Source: Bradyrhizobium altum
GTDB lineage: Bacteria; Pseudomonadota; Alphaproteobacteria; Rhizobiales; Xanthobacteraceae
NCBI RefSeq assembly: GCF_020889705.1
Contig: NZ_JACMYP010000004.1
Coordinates: 1-64,000, forward strand
Direction: 5' to 3'
DNA: 64,000 bases
In this document: positions 52,038-61,742 of the stretch, one piece after another
Layout of the letters: each line of letters opens with the position of its first letter
How positions within the stretch are numbered: the stretch's first letter is position 1
The notes under the pieces: model-generated
The model's database searches: none
What the model was told of the DNA's origin: nothing
The model's input: only the letters and a program-made list of their open reading frames with translations
Position numbers and translations under genes: made by a program

Positions 52038-53261
52038 GTGACGCGAATCCTGATCGTAACGCATAAGCCGCTCGCAAGCCTGACCAACGGGCATGACCTC
52101 CGTGTGTGGCACTTGTGCCGCGAATTGGCGAAGCGGCATGAACTGTACCTTTTGACGGTCAACCTCGGTTCAACAGATCAATCTGGCGACGGCTTGGTTG
52201 GCTTGTCCGATGTCTTCAGAAAAATTGCGGAAACGCCGAAGTTTCCGGCTCACAGGCCCTCACTGAAGAGGCACTTCCGTCGAAATGATTCAGACTACTT
52301 CTCGCTCTCTTATCCGGATCACTTTTCAACGGTTACCAAAGCGATAGCTGGCTTCTGCGAAGAGAACAGTATCGATCACATGATTGTCTTCTGCCTCGTG
52401 CTTGCAGAGTTCGTCCGACCGTTTTCGAGCGATAAGAAAATACTCTTTGATCTCATCGACAGTGAAGTTCTAACGCTGACCAGACAGATACAGTTCTTTC
52501 CGCCGTGGCCCGCGCAGCTGAGAACGCGTCTCGACGCGCGCCTGATGCTCGCGCGCCGCGCAAGGGCGGAGGCGTGTTTGCCGCTTTGGTTCAACCACGT
52601 CACAACAGTCAATGATGCCGATTCTGATACTGTTTGCAGGCTGTCTGGCAGAACTGCAAACGTCAGCACGGTACCGAACGGAGTCTCGCCCGACCTGATG
52701 GACGCATTTGACGCAAATGCGCGTGTCGCCAAGCGGAGGGGAGTGGCATTTTGGGGCAACCTTGCCTTCAAACCAAACGCAGACGCGGTCCGGTTTTTCT
52801 ACCAGTCTGTCTATCGACCGTACTTGGCTCCGGCCGGAATTGAATGGTGCGTTGTGGGCAAGGATGCGGAAAGTTGGCTTCTGGAGGAAGCAAAGCGAGA
52901 CGACGGCATTCGCCCCACTGGATTCGTCGACGACATCCGCCCGGTGCTCGCAGAGTATCCGATAATGGTGAACCCGATGCGAATTGGCAGCGGATTAAAG
53001 AACAAGGTACTTGAGGCGTTTGCCATGGGGTTGGCCGTGGTTTCAACGGGAATAGGCATCGAAGCGCTTGGCATGGCGCGGGAAGGCGTCGATTACATGC
53101 GAGCCGACGAGCCCGAGAAGGTCGCGGCTGCGATCAAGCTGCTCATCGAAGACGAGGGCTTTCGGTCCTCTATGATCCAGAGTGCTCGAAAAGTCATGCT
53201 GGAGCACTATACCTGGAAAAGGGTCGCTCGCGACATGGATGTACTCTTGGGCACGGTGTGA
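52038..53261 (+). CDS. Glycosyltransferase family 4 protein
   Basis: This 407-residue protein has GT-B fold features. The N-terminal domain opens ILIVTHKPLASLTNGHDLRV. The C-terminal half has AFWGNLAFKPNADAVRFF, then WCVVGKDA and IMVNPMRIGSGLKNKVLEAF (the donor-binding region with the conserved Glu), ending EHYTWKRVARDMD. It most resembles the exopolysaccharide-associated GT4 type that opens with a TNGHxLR motif. It transfers a sugar to the lipid-linked repeat unit. The start codon is GTG 52038; the ribosome site is weak. Confidence 0.85.
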   Translation: MTRILIVTHKPLASLTNGHDLRVWHLCRELAKRHELYLLTVNLGSTDQSGDGLVGLSDVFRKIAETPKFPAHRPSLKRHFRRNDSDYFSLSYPDHFSTVTKAIAGFCEENSIDHMIVFCLVLAEFVRPFSSDKKILFDLIDSEVLTLTRQIQFFPPWPAQLRTRLDARLMLARRARAEACLPLWFNHVTTVNDADSDTVCRLSGRTANVSTVPNGVSPDLMDAFDANARVAKRRGVAFWGNLAFKPNADAVRFFYQSVYRPYLAPAGIEWCVVGKDAESWLLEEAKRDDGIRPTGFVDDIRPVLAEYPIMVNPMRIGSGLKNKVLEAFAMGLAVVSTGIGIEALGMAREGVDYMRADEPEKVAAAIKLLIEDEGFRSSMIQSARKVMLEHYTWKRVARDMDVLLGTV

Positions 53262-53474
53262 CATCGATTGGTCATACAAGATTGACGAGGAGTGGCTCGA
53301 GAGAGGTGAGGCGAGAGTGATCCAGTTGCCATGAAATGGTTGTTCGCTTCGTGCGATTATCGTCCTGTCCTGTGTTTCTGGAGTCCATCAGTGATTTCTG
53401 ATCGTGTTCTTGGAAAGTACGCGGACTGCAATTTGGGCTTTCGGTCGTCGACGCCGTCGGTAGGTCGCTGATCC

Positions 53475-54929
53475 ATGGCATCCATACTGCGTCAAGGAAT
53501 TGCACTCTCGGCTGCTCAATACACCGAGCAGGTTATCATGTTGTTGACGCCGATCGTTCTGGTGCGAACGATCGGCCCCACGGCGTTTGGTGAATATCGG
53601 CTGTTCTGGCTACTCGTAACTACGGTGGCCCTGTTGTTTTCCTTCAACATGCCCCGGAGCTTGCTCTTCTTCTTTGTTCGGCTGGATGGAGAGGGGCGGC
53701 GGATTTACGTTGGGCAGACGGTCTTGTTCCTGCTTGCCGCGACGATGGTTGCGGTGCTTCTGGTTTTTGCCTTTCGTCCTGTCCTTCCATCGGGCATGAA
53801 GGATCTGCTGCACGACCACGGGTTGTTGCTGGCGATGTTCCTGTTCGTTTGGAATCTGGGCTTATTGCTGGACGTGTTACCCAACGCCGTGGGGCGAATC
53901 CGTTGGCAAGCGCAAGCTATCCTGGCTTCATCCGTGCTGAGAGCCGCGCTGATTATTTCCGCAGCAGTCGTTTTTCATCGATTTGAAGAGGTGCTAATCG
54001 CGGCGTTGATTGCAGCTAGCGTGCGTGTAGTACTTCTGGCTGTCTTCATTGCGCGCTATTGCGGCATTCGACTTTTCCCAATTGAGAAGGAGCAGTTCCG
54101 CGCGCAGCTTCGCTACGCTCTTCCGTTCGGTGTGGCCGGCTTGCTGTGGAGTGTACGGAAACAGGCGGAACTGTGGATTGTCGCGACGATGTTTTCGTCG
54201 GGCATGTTCGGCATTTTTTCAATCGCAACCATGCTCCTCATGCCGTTCGAAGTCTTGAGAGGCGGGCTGGGGAATTTGCTCTTGCCGAAGATGAGTCATT
54301 TCCATTCATTGGGCCGCCACGAGGAGCTGTTGCGGCTGAACAATCAGGGCAACGTTATCATTAGTGCGGTCATGTTCCCGGCCATCGCGGCATTGTTCGT
54401 CTTTGCGGAAGAAGTCATTCAGTTTCTGTTTACGAAGGAGTACGTGAGTGGCGCTCCGGTGCTGCGCATTTATCTGATTCAAACATTGATCTCGACCGAG
54501 ATTACCACTCTGCTCAATGTATTTGGACAGGGTTCGGCCAACATGCGTTATGAAGCTGCGATCCTTCCATTTGCCGTGTTAACAAGCCTGGCCGGCGTCT
54601 GGTACTACGGCTTGCCGGGGGCGGCGATCGGGTCGGTATTCACGACTTTCGTTGTGTATGTCTTGTTTCTCAGAAGACTTTCAAAGGTGATGAGCATTCC
54701 GATCGCAAGGTTGCAGGATTGGAAGAACCTTGGACTAATTCTGGTCGCATCGGTGTTGGCGGCAGTGCTGGTACGGATTTCGTTTGATCTGCTGCAGGCG
54801 CCGGTTCCGGTTGCCGCGCTGGTTGGTCCGGCTGCGGTTCTGGTGTGTTATGTGACTATGTTGTTTGTGACCGGATACTATCGAACACTGGCTGAGGTCC
54901 GGAGAGAATGGGGAGTTCTCGGGGCGTGA
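53475..54929 (+). CDS. Wzx-type oligosaccharide flippase
   Basis: This 484-residue protein has about 12-14 membrane helices spread over the whole length. The N-terminus is QGIALSAAQYTEQVIMLLTPIV with PTAFGEYRLFWL, typical of the polysaccharide transporter (MOP) superfamily. It flips lipid-linked repeat units to the periplasmic face, before the Wzy polymerase. It lies downstream of the GT4 gene on the same strand, ATG 53475. Confidence 0.85.
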   Translation: MASILRQGIALSAAQYTEQVIMLLTPIVLVRTIGPTAFGEYRLFWLLVTTVALLFSFNMPRSLLFFFVRLDGEGRRIYVGQTVLFLLAATMVAVLLVFAFRPVLPSGMKDLLHDHGLLLAMFLFVWNLGLLLDVLPNAVGRIRWQAQAILASSVLRAALIISAAVVFHRFEEVLIAALIAASVRVVLLAVFIARYCGIRLFPIEKEQFRAQLRYALPFGVAGLLWSVRKQAELWIVATMFSSGMFGIFSIATMLLMPFEVLRGGLGNLLLPKMSHFHSLGRHEELLRLNNQGNVIISAVMFPAIAALFVFAEEVIQFLFTKEYVSGAPVLRIYLIQTLISTEITTLLNVFGQGSANMRYEAAILPFAVLTSLAGVWYYGLPGAAIGSVFTTFVVYVLFLRRLSKVMSIPIARLQDWKNLGLILVASVLAAVLVRISFDLLQAPVPVAALVGPAAVLVCYVTMLFVTGYYRTLAEVRREWGVLGA

Positions 54930-55095
54930 TGGAAGGTGATCCGCATTGCGCGGTTGCCTGAATATCAGCGCGAGGACGCGACGGCGGTCGAGAGAGGCTC
55001 AGCCATTATCCGGATCCTGGTGGATGCTCCTCCCAGGCGCAATCGACGAAGACCGGGCGTGATCAGGTGAGGAGCCACGGCGCGACGTTCACTCG

Positions 55096-56394
55096 TCAGT
55101 GGGCCTTCGGCTGGCCATCCGGCCAATCGTATTCGGTTGCGATACCGCGCATGATTTCGTTAGCCAACTCTCCGCCTTGATCCCCGTTCGTCATGATCAC
55201 AGCGCCATCTCCATTTTCGAACATCGTCATCACGCTGACGAACCCATCGTTGACGCCTGCATGTAGAATTCGTCGATGCGGCGCGACCCCTAGTACAATC
55301 GGACCAAGTCCGTAGTTGCCAAGGCCGGGTGTTAGCATTTGGAGAGCCGTAGCCTGCGACAGCACGGAAGCATCTCGACCGGTCCAGGCGCGGACCACGC
55401 CCAGCGCAAAATGTGCGACGTCAGTAGGTGTCGTCCACAATCCTGCGGCAGCCAGCTCGGGATAGATATGCGGACCGCCCGGTACCGGCTCTCCGGTCGC
55501 CCGGTAGGCTGTTGCGGCCATTGGAGCGTAATTTTTGGGCAGCGGCTGTAGGAAACTGCTGTGGGTCATCCCGAACGGCTTGAGAACAACTTCTTCAAGC
55601 AATTTTGGAAACGGTATGCCGGTCACGTCGATGAGCAGCTGCTGCACAACGGTGTAGCCGCCGCTGGAGTACTCGAACCGTGTGCCGGGCTCATGATCGA
55701 CAACGACAGGCGCGGTATTTGCAGAACCGCATAGTGCAAACCAATCGTGCGCTGACGGCTGGAACCCGGTTAAGTCACGACACAACAGCGACGCGCCATT
55801 GAGAACGTCGCCGAGTGACGGAATGGGTGCGCCTGCAGGATATCCAGGAAAATAAGGAACGGTTATACCAGCCGAATGATTCAGCAGTCTTCGAAGTGTG
55901 ACCTTCGATTGATCGGTGAACGAGTTAACAGGGAGCTTCCAGGTCTTAAGGGACAGATTGACGTCGCCATCGAGATCGAGCTTTGCGGCCTGAACCAATG
56001 CGAGCGCCGCTACAGCAGTAACCGGTTTGCTGATCGACGCTGCCTGGAATAAAGTTTCAGGTGTTACAGGCGGACCACCAATGGTGGCAACCCCGAACCC
56101 CCGGGCCTCGACTACGCCGCCATGAACCACCGCGATGCTGACGCCAGGAACGTGCAGTTCGTTCATCCGATCAGCAAGCTTCATCGGGGGCGCGGCTGCG
56201 GTGTCAGCCCTCAGTCCATTCACGATACGTTGCATGCGCTGTTCGAAGTCGCCGTTGCTGCCTGGCGGCGCGCCGTCCTGTGCACGCAAAGCCTGGAGGG
56301 TTGCGATGCTTCCTATGATGGCGAGCAAGGCGATACGGCCGACGTTGAGAATCATCGACGTGGAGCTCCGCGAGCGGCCGGTGGATTGGACCAT
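55096..56394 (-). CDS. Secreted serine hydrolase of the beta-lactamase / esterase class C family
   Basis: The protein is 432 residues from ATG 56394; a second ATG at 56355 has a GGAG further upstream and is a good alternative. The signal peptide ends ALRAQD. Catalytic motifs: SISK (SxxK, Ser120 in the long form), YSSGGY (YxS) and a HAGVN near the C-terminus in the KTG position. Family members are esterases, D-aminopeptidases or penicillin-binding-like enzymes. It is opposite to its neighbours inside the polysaccharide cluster. A role in trimming or de-esterifying the polymer is possible; resistance to beta-lactams is not implied. Confidence 0.85.
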   Translation of the reverse strand: MVQSTGRSRSSTSMILNVGRIALLAIIGSIATLQALRAQDGAPPGSNGDFEQRMQRIVNGLRADTAAAPPMKLADRMNELHVPGVSIAVVHGGVVEARGFGVATIGGPPVTPETLFQAASISKPVTAVAALALVQAAKLDLDGDVNLSLKTWKLPVNSFTDQSKVTLRRLLNHSAGITVPYFPGYPAGAPIPSLGDVLNGASLLCRDLTGFQPSAHDWFALCGSANTAPVVVDHEPGTRFEYSSGGYTVVQQLLIDVTGIPFPKLLEEVVLKPFGMTHSSFLQPLPKNYAPMAATAYRATGEPVPGGPHIYPELAAAGLWTTPTDVAHFALGVVRAWTGRDASVLSQATALQMLTPGLGNYGLGPIVLGVAPHRRILHAGVNDGFVSVMTMFENGDGAVIMTNGDQGGELANEIMRGIATEYDWPDGQPKAH

Positions 56395-56735
56395 GCGAGG
56401 ATTTCTAGCAAGACGGCGGCACTTCCGGTAGGGAAGTCGTCAACCGTTGAAAGCGGTGTCTCTGCCGGTGCAATCCGCCGCCGCAGACGCCTGCAATTTG
56501 CAGCGAGACAAACCCCTTCCAGACGGCGGCAGAGCTCTCCTTGGTCGGCGCACAATCCGAGCCGGCCGGCCCGGCTTTTGCTGTGATCGAGAATGGGTAA
56601 TCCGAAAGGGTCGAGCCGCGTATCGACCCAAAAGATTATGCTTGTGAGAGGAGCAGGGCGCACCAGGAGCAGTGTGCCTTCAATCGACAGAGTTCGAGCG
56701 AACCCGAGAGACGAGCTGAGCAGAGGGTGCAGTAT
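56395..56735. other. Divergent intergenic region
   Basis: These 341 bases between the serine hydrolase (minus) and a methyltransferase-like gene (plus) show no supported gene. They probably carry both promoters. Confidence 0.5.
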
Positions 56736-57623
56736 ATGACGGTCCTGATGCGCTTCTCCGGAAGTTTTGGGGGCGGCGTGGCTTTGAATGCAAGGAATTT
56801 CCTGACGGAAGGTGATGCGTTTACGCAAACACAGGAGGCCGCGTTCTTTGCCTCAATCCGGCTGCGGAACGGCACCTATAAGACCACCGATCATCATCGC
56901 CTCGATGATCTCAATAAGCTGGTTATCGATGAGTGGAAGAAGCTTGGCAGCAAGCCGAGCCAGATCATGGACGTCGGCGTATCATCAGGGATTTCCTCCG
57001 TCGAATGGGCTGATGCTCTAACGCGCGCTGGCATCGAGGCGAAGATCCTGGCGACGGATCTGTGCATGCGCGGGAGCCTCGTGCGCCTGTTGCCAGGATA
57101 TGAGGTCCTTCTCGATCGCGATGGCAAAGTGCTTCAGCACATCGTTGCCAATCGTCCGGTGCGCTGGTACCTGAATGGTCCCCGAGATTTTCTCAAGGGC
57201 ACCGGGTTCGTAGTCGCTGGCCTGAACACACTTGCAGGCGTGCTGCTGCTCCTGACGAACATGCGGGAAGGGGGGAAGGATGTACTTCTGGTGAACCCGC
57301 ATGCCCGCGACGACGCTCGGCTGAGCTTTGCCGAAGATGACATTCTGGCGCCTAGCCCTGCTCATCTGCGTGGCCGGTTCAACGCAATCCGCGTGTCGAA
57401 TCTGCTCAATCATGGCTATTTCAACGAAGCGCAGTTGCGTGGCGCGGTCGGCAACCTGAGGGATCGCCTGGTCGGTGCCGGTTCGTTCCTCATTGTGAAT
57501 CGAACGCTCGCGAACGGCACCAATCACGGCACGCTCTTCCGACTTAACGGCGCAAACAGATTTGAGACGATGGCCAAGCTTCGGGAGGGGAGTGAGATTG
57601 AGAGTATCGTACTGTCGGCTTGA
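56736..57623 (+). CDS. SAM-dependent methyltransferase-like protein
   Basis: About 295 residues from ATG 56736 (GAGGG upstream); a GTG three codons earlier is possible. Motif I is QIMDVGVSSGISSVEWADAL, the acidic end of strand 2 is AKILATDL, and a late motif is RFNAIRVSNLLNHGYFNEAQ, then GSFLIVNRT. This layout is that of class I methyltransferases and recalls CheR-like enzymes. A hydrophobic segment (VVAGLNTLAGVLLLLTNM) interrupts the middle. The substrate is unknown; the location suggests polysaccharide or lipid. Confidence 0.65.
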   Translation: MTVLMRFSGSFGGGVALNARNFLTEGDAFTQTQEAAFFASIRLRNGTYKTTDHHRLDDLNKLVIDEWKKLGSKPSQIMDVGVSSGISSVEWADALTRAGIEAKILATDLCMRGSLVRLLPGYEVLLDRDGKVLQHIVANRPVRWYLNGPRDFLKGTGFVVAGLNTLAGVLLLLTNMREGGKDVLLVNPHARDDARLSFAEDDILAPSPAHLRGRFNAIRVSNLLNHGYFNEAQLRGAVGNLRDRLVGAGSFLIVNRTLANGTNHGTLFRLNGANRFETMAKLREGSEIESIVLSA

Positions 57624-57764
57624 CGCGGGACGATCGAGCTTCTCGATGAAGGCAGGGCTCGCTCTTTCGCTACACGAACTGAGAAGCCGTACACCTCGAG
57701 TTCGCGGGCAGAGCGTCGCAGAGCTTCTTTTGATTGTGCGGTCCTATTAGGCACGAGGTGTCGG

Positions 57765-58922
57765 GTGCGTATTCTCTCGATGGATTTTTCCATCCCTTAT
57801 CTGATGAAAGATGAGAACTACCCGATCGGCGGGTGGGCGATCGAGCTCGCAGTGTGGCTTCGTGCGCTTGAGAACGCCGGTCACGAAACCGCTGTTCTCA
57901 CCTGGAAGGGCGCGCTGGAGCACGTAGGTTCGGGACAGCAAATCAAACTCATAGAGACCTACGATCCCGCTCGTGGTATTCGGGTGGCGAAGTATTTCTA
58001 TTCGTACATTCCGAAAGTGTTGGCGGCCGCCCGCAGCTATCGCCCGGATATTCTGATCCAGGGAGTATGTGGAATACACACCGCCATCATGGCGTTCGTC
58101 GCCGATCAGCTGAAGGTTCCATTCGTCTATCGCGTTGTGAGTGACATAGATGTCGATGAGCGATGCAAAGCTCTTCTGCCATCCCATGAATGGATATCCT
58201 ATTCGTGGGCTCGGCATCGCACCGCCGGGTTTCTTTGTCAGAATGAGTATCAACGCGGAAAGTTGGCAGCGCTTTTTCCGGACAAGCCAATCCACGTCCT
58301 TCATAATCCGTTTGCGATAGCAGAGGACGCGGCCGCTCCTTTGCCGCGCGCAGAACGCGGATACGTTGCCTGGCTCGGTGTCTTCCGCTATCCGAAGAAT
58401 CTGCCCATGCTTTTCCGGATTGCCCAGGCATTGCCGGCCGTCAAGTTTCGCGTGGCGGGGATGACGTCGCCCAATACCGATCAATCGACGATGGACGCCT
58501 TGAATGGCTTGCGTCAGCTGCCAAACGTGGAATTGGTCGGCTATGTGCGGCGGGCGGACGTTCAGAAATTTCTATCGGAAGCGACAATGCTTCTCTGTAC
58601 GTCGGACTTCGAGGGCTTCTCAAATGCATTTCTGGAGGCGCTGGCGGTCGGCGCACCCATCGTGACGCGCCGGCACGTTGATCCGGATGCGATTGTCGAA
58701 CGTCATGTTCTCGGCGCTTCAGTTGAAGACGAGTTGGCGCTTTCAAGATTTGTCAGTGAGATTTGGAACATGGACGCGGGTGAATACAACGCACTCAGTC
58801 GGCGATGCCAGATCTATGTCAAGGCAAATCACTCCCCGATGGTGAAGACCCACGAGTTGATGGCGGCTTTGATGCCCCTTGTGGCCCGGTCGAGGCACTC
58901 GGGTGCAACTGTTATGCACTGA
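57765..58922 (+). CDS. Glycosyltransferase family 4 protein
   Basis: This 385-residue protein starts at GTG with GAGG six bases upstream. GT-B features: NYPIGGWAIELAVWLRALEN (N-terminal acceptor domain), AWLGVFRYPKNLPMLFRIAQ, VELVGYVRRADVQKFLSEAT and CTSDFEGFSNAFLEALAVGA (the E-x7-E-like donor site). It adds a sugar during repeat-unit synthesis. It follows the methyltransferase on the same strand. Confidence 0.88.
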   Translation: MRILSMDFSIPYLMKDENYPIGGWAIELAVWLRALENAGHETAVLTWKGALEHVGSGQQIKLIETYDPARGIRVAKYFYSYIPKVLAAARSYRPDILIQGVCGIHTAIMAFVADQLKVPFVYRVVSDIDVDERCKALLPSHEWISYSWARHRTAGFLCQNEYQRGKLAALFPDKPIHVLHNPFAIAEDAAAPLPRAERGYVAWLGVFRYPKNLPMLFRIAQALPAVKFRVAGMTSPNTDQSTMDALNGLRQLPNVELVGYVRRADVQKFLSEATMLLCTSDFEGFSNAFLEALAVGAPIVTRRHVDPDAIVERHVLGASVEDELALSRFVSEIWNMDAGEYNALSRRCQIYVKANHSPMVKTHELMAALMPLVARSRHSGATVMH

Positions 58923-59280
58923 GCCGCTCGCTCGTTGTCCATCGAGACCGGCGATGAGCAGCGCGGGACGCGCGTGGTGAGGCGCTTAATCGGATCCGCC
59001 CGTTGATTTTGCGCCCGGCGTCAACAAGCGAGACAAGGGTCCCCTCGGCACCACCGCCATCGACGCTCTGGTAGCGTGATCCGCCGGCGAGGCAGACACG
59101 CCGGCCGCAAGGCTCTGCGCCGCGATGCAATTGATCATGCATCATTCGGAGCTGATCCCTGGCGGTAGTCCTTATTTTCCCTCGATTGAGCCCCTCGATA
59201 AATTGCATCGAGATTTGAATGGGTTACCCTTGGTGTGACTGCGCATTTTGCGACGGTCGCGGGACCGAACAAGGATGGCA
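58923..59280. other. Intergenic region before the lyase-like gene
   Basis: No gene is supported in these 358 bases. The right end is AT-richer and is probably the promoter of the next gene. Confidence 0.5.
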
Positions 59281-60189
59281 ATGAGAGTAGTTTTACCCCT
59301 CATCTTCGCGCTGGCTGGGAGCGTGGCGGAAACTTCCAATGGATCGACATCGAGCATTGCCAATGCAGGTGATCAGAGAACGCTGTTGGCGGAGGGCCCA
59401 TCCGCCGAGACCTACAATGCTGGTGGCACCGATGGGAATACAGCAACCAGCAGAACGGCTGTTTCGTCGATCAACTCATTCTCCGGCAAGCCGCGAACCC
59501 GCTTTCGGATCGGCGACGTTAGCTACGGCGTTCACGTCGCAGACCAGGGCTATAGTCTAACCAATCCCGACCCCCAAACCCTGCGCTTCGAGGTCCGCAA
59601 GGGCGACCATGCGTGGTACGACAGCTCGTCCGTGGATCGTTCCGAGATCAATTCCACGGTGACCTATCCCGCCGCCACGCCCATCACGCTCAGCTACCAG
59701 CTCATGGTGGAGGCGAACGGCAGCAACGGGGCGCTCGTCAACAGCGCGACCGGTTGGTTCATCGTCGGACAGTGGCACAACGACGATGACGCCTCGGGCG
59801 TCGGAACCTCGCCTCCGGTCGCGCTGAACATGCAGGGCGATCACCTGCAGGTGCTCGTGCGCTACTGCCCGCCGGGCAAGAACCCGAGCAACGGCGCAGG
59901 CTTCGTCGTCACCAAGACACTCTGGACCGACCCCAACCCGATCGCGACCGGCAAGTATCACGACGTGAAAATGCAGGCCCAATTCTCGAACGACACGACC
60001 GGCTACCTGAAAGTCTGGATCGATGCGGCACCGGTCGTGAATTACAGCGGGCCGCTGGGCTTTGGGGTCGGCACCAACTGGGAATTCGGAATCTATCGGT
60101 CGGCGGCACCCGAGACCGTTGCCGTCAATTACCGAAACTTGATGATAACGACCGGGTCGTTAACGCCTGTATCGTCGGAGCGACCGTGA
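59281..60189 (+). CDS. Secreted heparin-lyase-I-like polysaccharide lyase
   Basis: About 302 residues from ATG 59281, chosen because AAGGA lies five bases upstream. The signal peptide is MRVVLPLIFALAGSVA. The mature part is beta-rich with the pattern TLRFEVRKGDHAWYDSSSVD, then RSEINSTVTYP, and later GWFIVGQWHNDDDASG and YHDVKMQAQFSND. These match the jelly-roll fold of heparin-lyase-I-like lyases. It may trim the exported polymer, as ExoK-type enzymes do in other rhizobia. The substrate cannot be told from sequence. Confidence 0.72.
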   Translation: MRVVLPLIFALAGSVAETSNGSTSSIANAGDQRTLLAEGPSAETYNAGGTDGNTATSRTAVSSINSFSGKPRTRFRIGDVSYGVHVADQGYSLTNPDPQTLRFEVRKGDHAWYDSSSVDRSEINSTVTYPAATPITLSYQLMVEANGSNGALVNSATGWFIVGQWHNDDDASGVGTSPPVALNMQGDHLQVLVRYCPPGKNPSNGAGFVVTKTLWTDPNPIATGKYHDVKMQAQFSNDTTGYLKVWIDAAPVVNYSGPLGFGVGTNWEFGIYRSAAPETVAVNYRNLMITTGSLTPVSSERP

Positions 60190-60482
60190 CCCACGGTGCG
60201 CAACGTCGCCGGCGGCACCGCTTCCCTGGTCCGATGGATGCGGCCGCGATGAAGCAAAACGATCTGCCGCTGGGCTTTTGTTCAGTGCGCGATGATCCGC
60301 CTGGCGTTCTCGATTGGCGGATTAGGCGTGCAACGTTGAGCCGCTTGGGATCAGCCATGAACTGGCAGCGCATGGCCTACGGTCAATGGCCGGGTCTGCC
60401 GCAGTCTGATGGTCTGCGCTGATGGGTTTTCTGCAACGGGAACCAAGCGTCTGCCGACATGCAAAAGAAGAGGTTCCCGTGC
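60190..60482. other. Convergent intergenic region
   Basis: These 293 bases lie between the lyase-like gene (plus) and the glycosyltransferase (minus). No gene or clear terminator was found. Confidence 0.5.
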
Positions 60483-61742
60483 TCATTTATCCCTTAGCTT
60501 GAATACCTTATCATAGGCCGCCAAAAGCTTCGTCGATGCATGATGCCAGGCGAGTTCGCCATTGATTCTCTTCTGGCCGAATGCGCCCATAGCTTCGCGC
60601 CTCGCCGGATCTTCCAAAAGCTCCAGTATTCTATCGCCGAACTCGGCGGTATCCGCATTCGGCACATACAACGATGCATCTCCCGCCGAAAAGCGGCCTT
60701 CCGTGAGGTCGAATTGGACGATGGGCTTGCCCAGCGTCATGTACTCCATGATCTTGTGCATCGTCGATTTGTCGTTCATCGAACTGGGGCGATCCGGATT
60801 TACGCAGACGTCCGCCGTCGACAGAATGGTGAATAGGGTGTCGTCATCGACACGGCCGGTGAATGTGACCACGTCATCCAGTTCGAGCGCCATCGCAAGC
60901 TTCTTGAGGTCCTCCAATTCCCGTCCGCCTCCGACGATCACGAACTGGATATCATTGCGGTTCCGTGTGCTGCGGATGTGCTTGATTGAATCCAGCAACA
61001 GGTCGAGCCCCTCCTGTCGCGCGATAAGACCGACATATCCGACAAGATACTTTCGTCCCTTCTTCCAGGAGGGGTCTGGTGGAAGTGAGCGAACGCGGGA
61101 CACATTCGGAGCGGAGCGCACAACGAACACGCGATCCGGGCGCATTCGGCCCCGTTCAATCGCAATAGCGCGATACGACTGGTTGGTCGCAATCGATACG
61201 TCCGACAACGCGAATGTGACGCGTTCAAGCAGAACCATGACGCGCCAAAGAAGGCCGCGACGTCCGAATTTCGCCTCGTAGAGCTCCGGATTGACGTCGT
61301 GCTGATCGAAGACAAAAGACTTCCCGAACAGAAATTTGTGAAACGCACCGATTAAGAAAATGAGATCGGGCGGATTGCAGGCATGGATCACGTCAAATCC
61401 GCGCGTTGCCAGAACTTTCACGCTCAACACGAATTCCCAGAACAGCGCCACGCTGTACTCTATTGCATAACCCAGCACCCCGCGACCTTCCGCGGGCATC
61501 CAATGGCGATAGACTGCTATTCCCTCGAGCATCTCAAATGAGGCCGTTGCGCCCGGTCCCTTGGGACAGATCACGGACACCTCGTAGCCATGCCGCGCCA
61601 ATGTGGTCGCTTCCGACCACACCCGGCCGTCGAACGGGACTGGAAGATTCTCGACGATAATCAGGACCCGGCCACGAACCGAGCCAACGCCCGCATGTTC
61701 GGATTTGCGCGCAACGGTGTCGTCATGAGAGAGTGTTGACAT
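60483..61742 (-). CDS. Glycosyltransferase family 4 protein
   Basis: This 419-residue protein starts at ATG 61742 (an adjacent TTG is not needed). GT-B features: VLIIVENLPVPFDGRVWSEA, HACNPPDLIFLIGAF, YVGLIARQEGLDLLLDSIKH, VIVGGGRELEDLKKLA and MEYMTLGKPIVQFDLTEGRF. The last region holds the donor-site Glu. The start lies 20 bases inside the end of the upstream dehydrogenase gene, so the two are coupled. It probably uses the uronic acid made by that dehydrogenase or a related sugar; this is inference. Confidence 0.88.
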   Translation of the reverse strand: MSTLSHDDTVARKSEHAGVGSVRGRVLIIVENLPVPFDGRVWSEATTLARHGYEVSVICPKGPGATASFEMLEGIAVYRHWMPAEGRGVLGYAIEYSVALFWEFVLSVKVLATRGFDVIHACNPPDLIFLIGAFHKFLFGKSFVFDQHDVNPELYEAKFGRRGLLWRVMVLLERVTFALSDVSIATNQSYRAIAIERGRMRPDRVFVVRSAPNVSRVRSLPPDPSWKKGRKYLVGYVGLIARQEGLDLLLDSIKHIRSTRNRNDIQFVIVGGGRELEDLKKLAMALELDDVVTFTGRVDDDTLFTILSTADVCVNPDRPSSMNDKSTMHKIMEYMTLGKPIVQFDLTEGRFSAGDASLYVPNADTAEFGDRILELLEDPARREAMGAFGQKRINGELAWHHASTKLLAAYDKVFKLRDK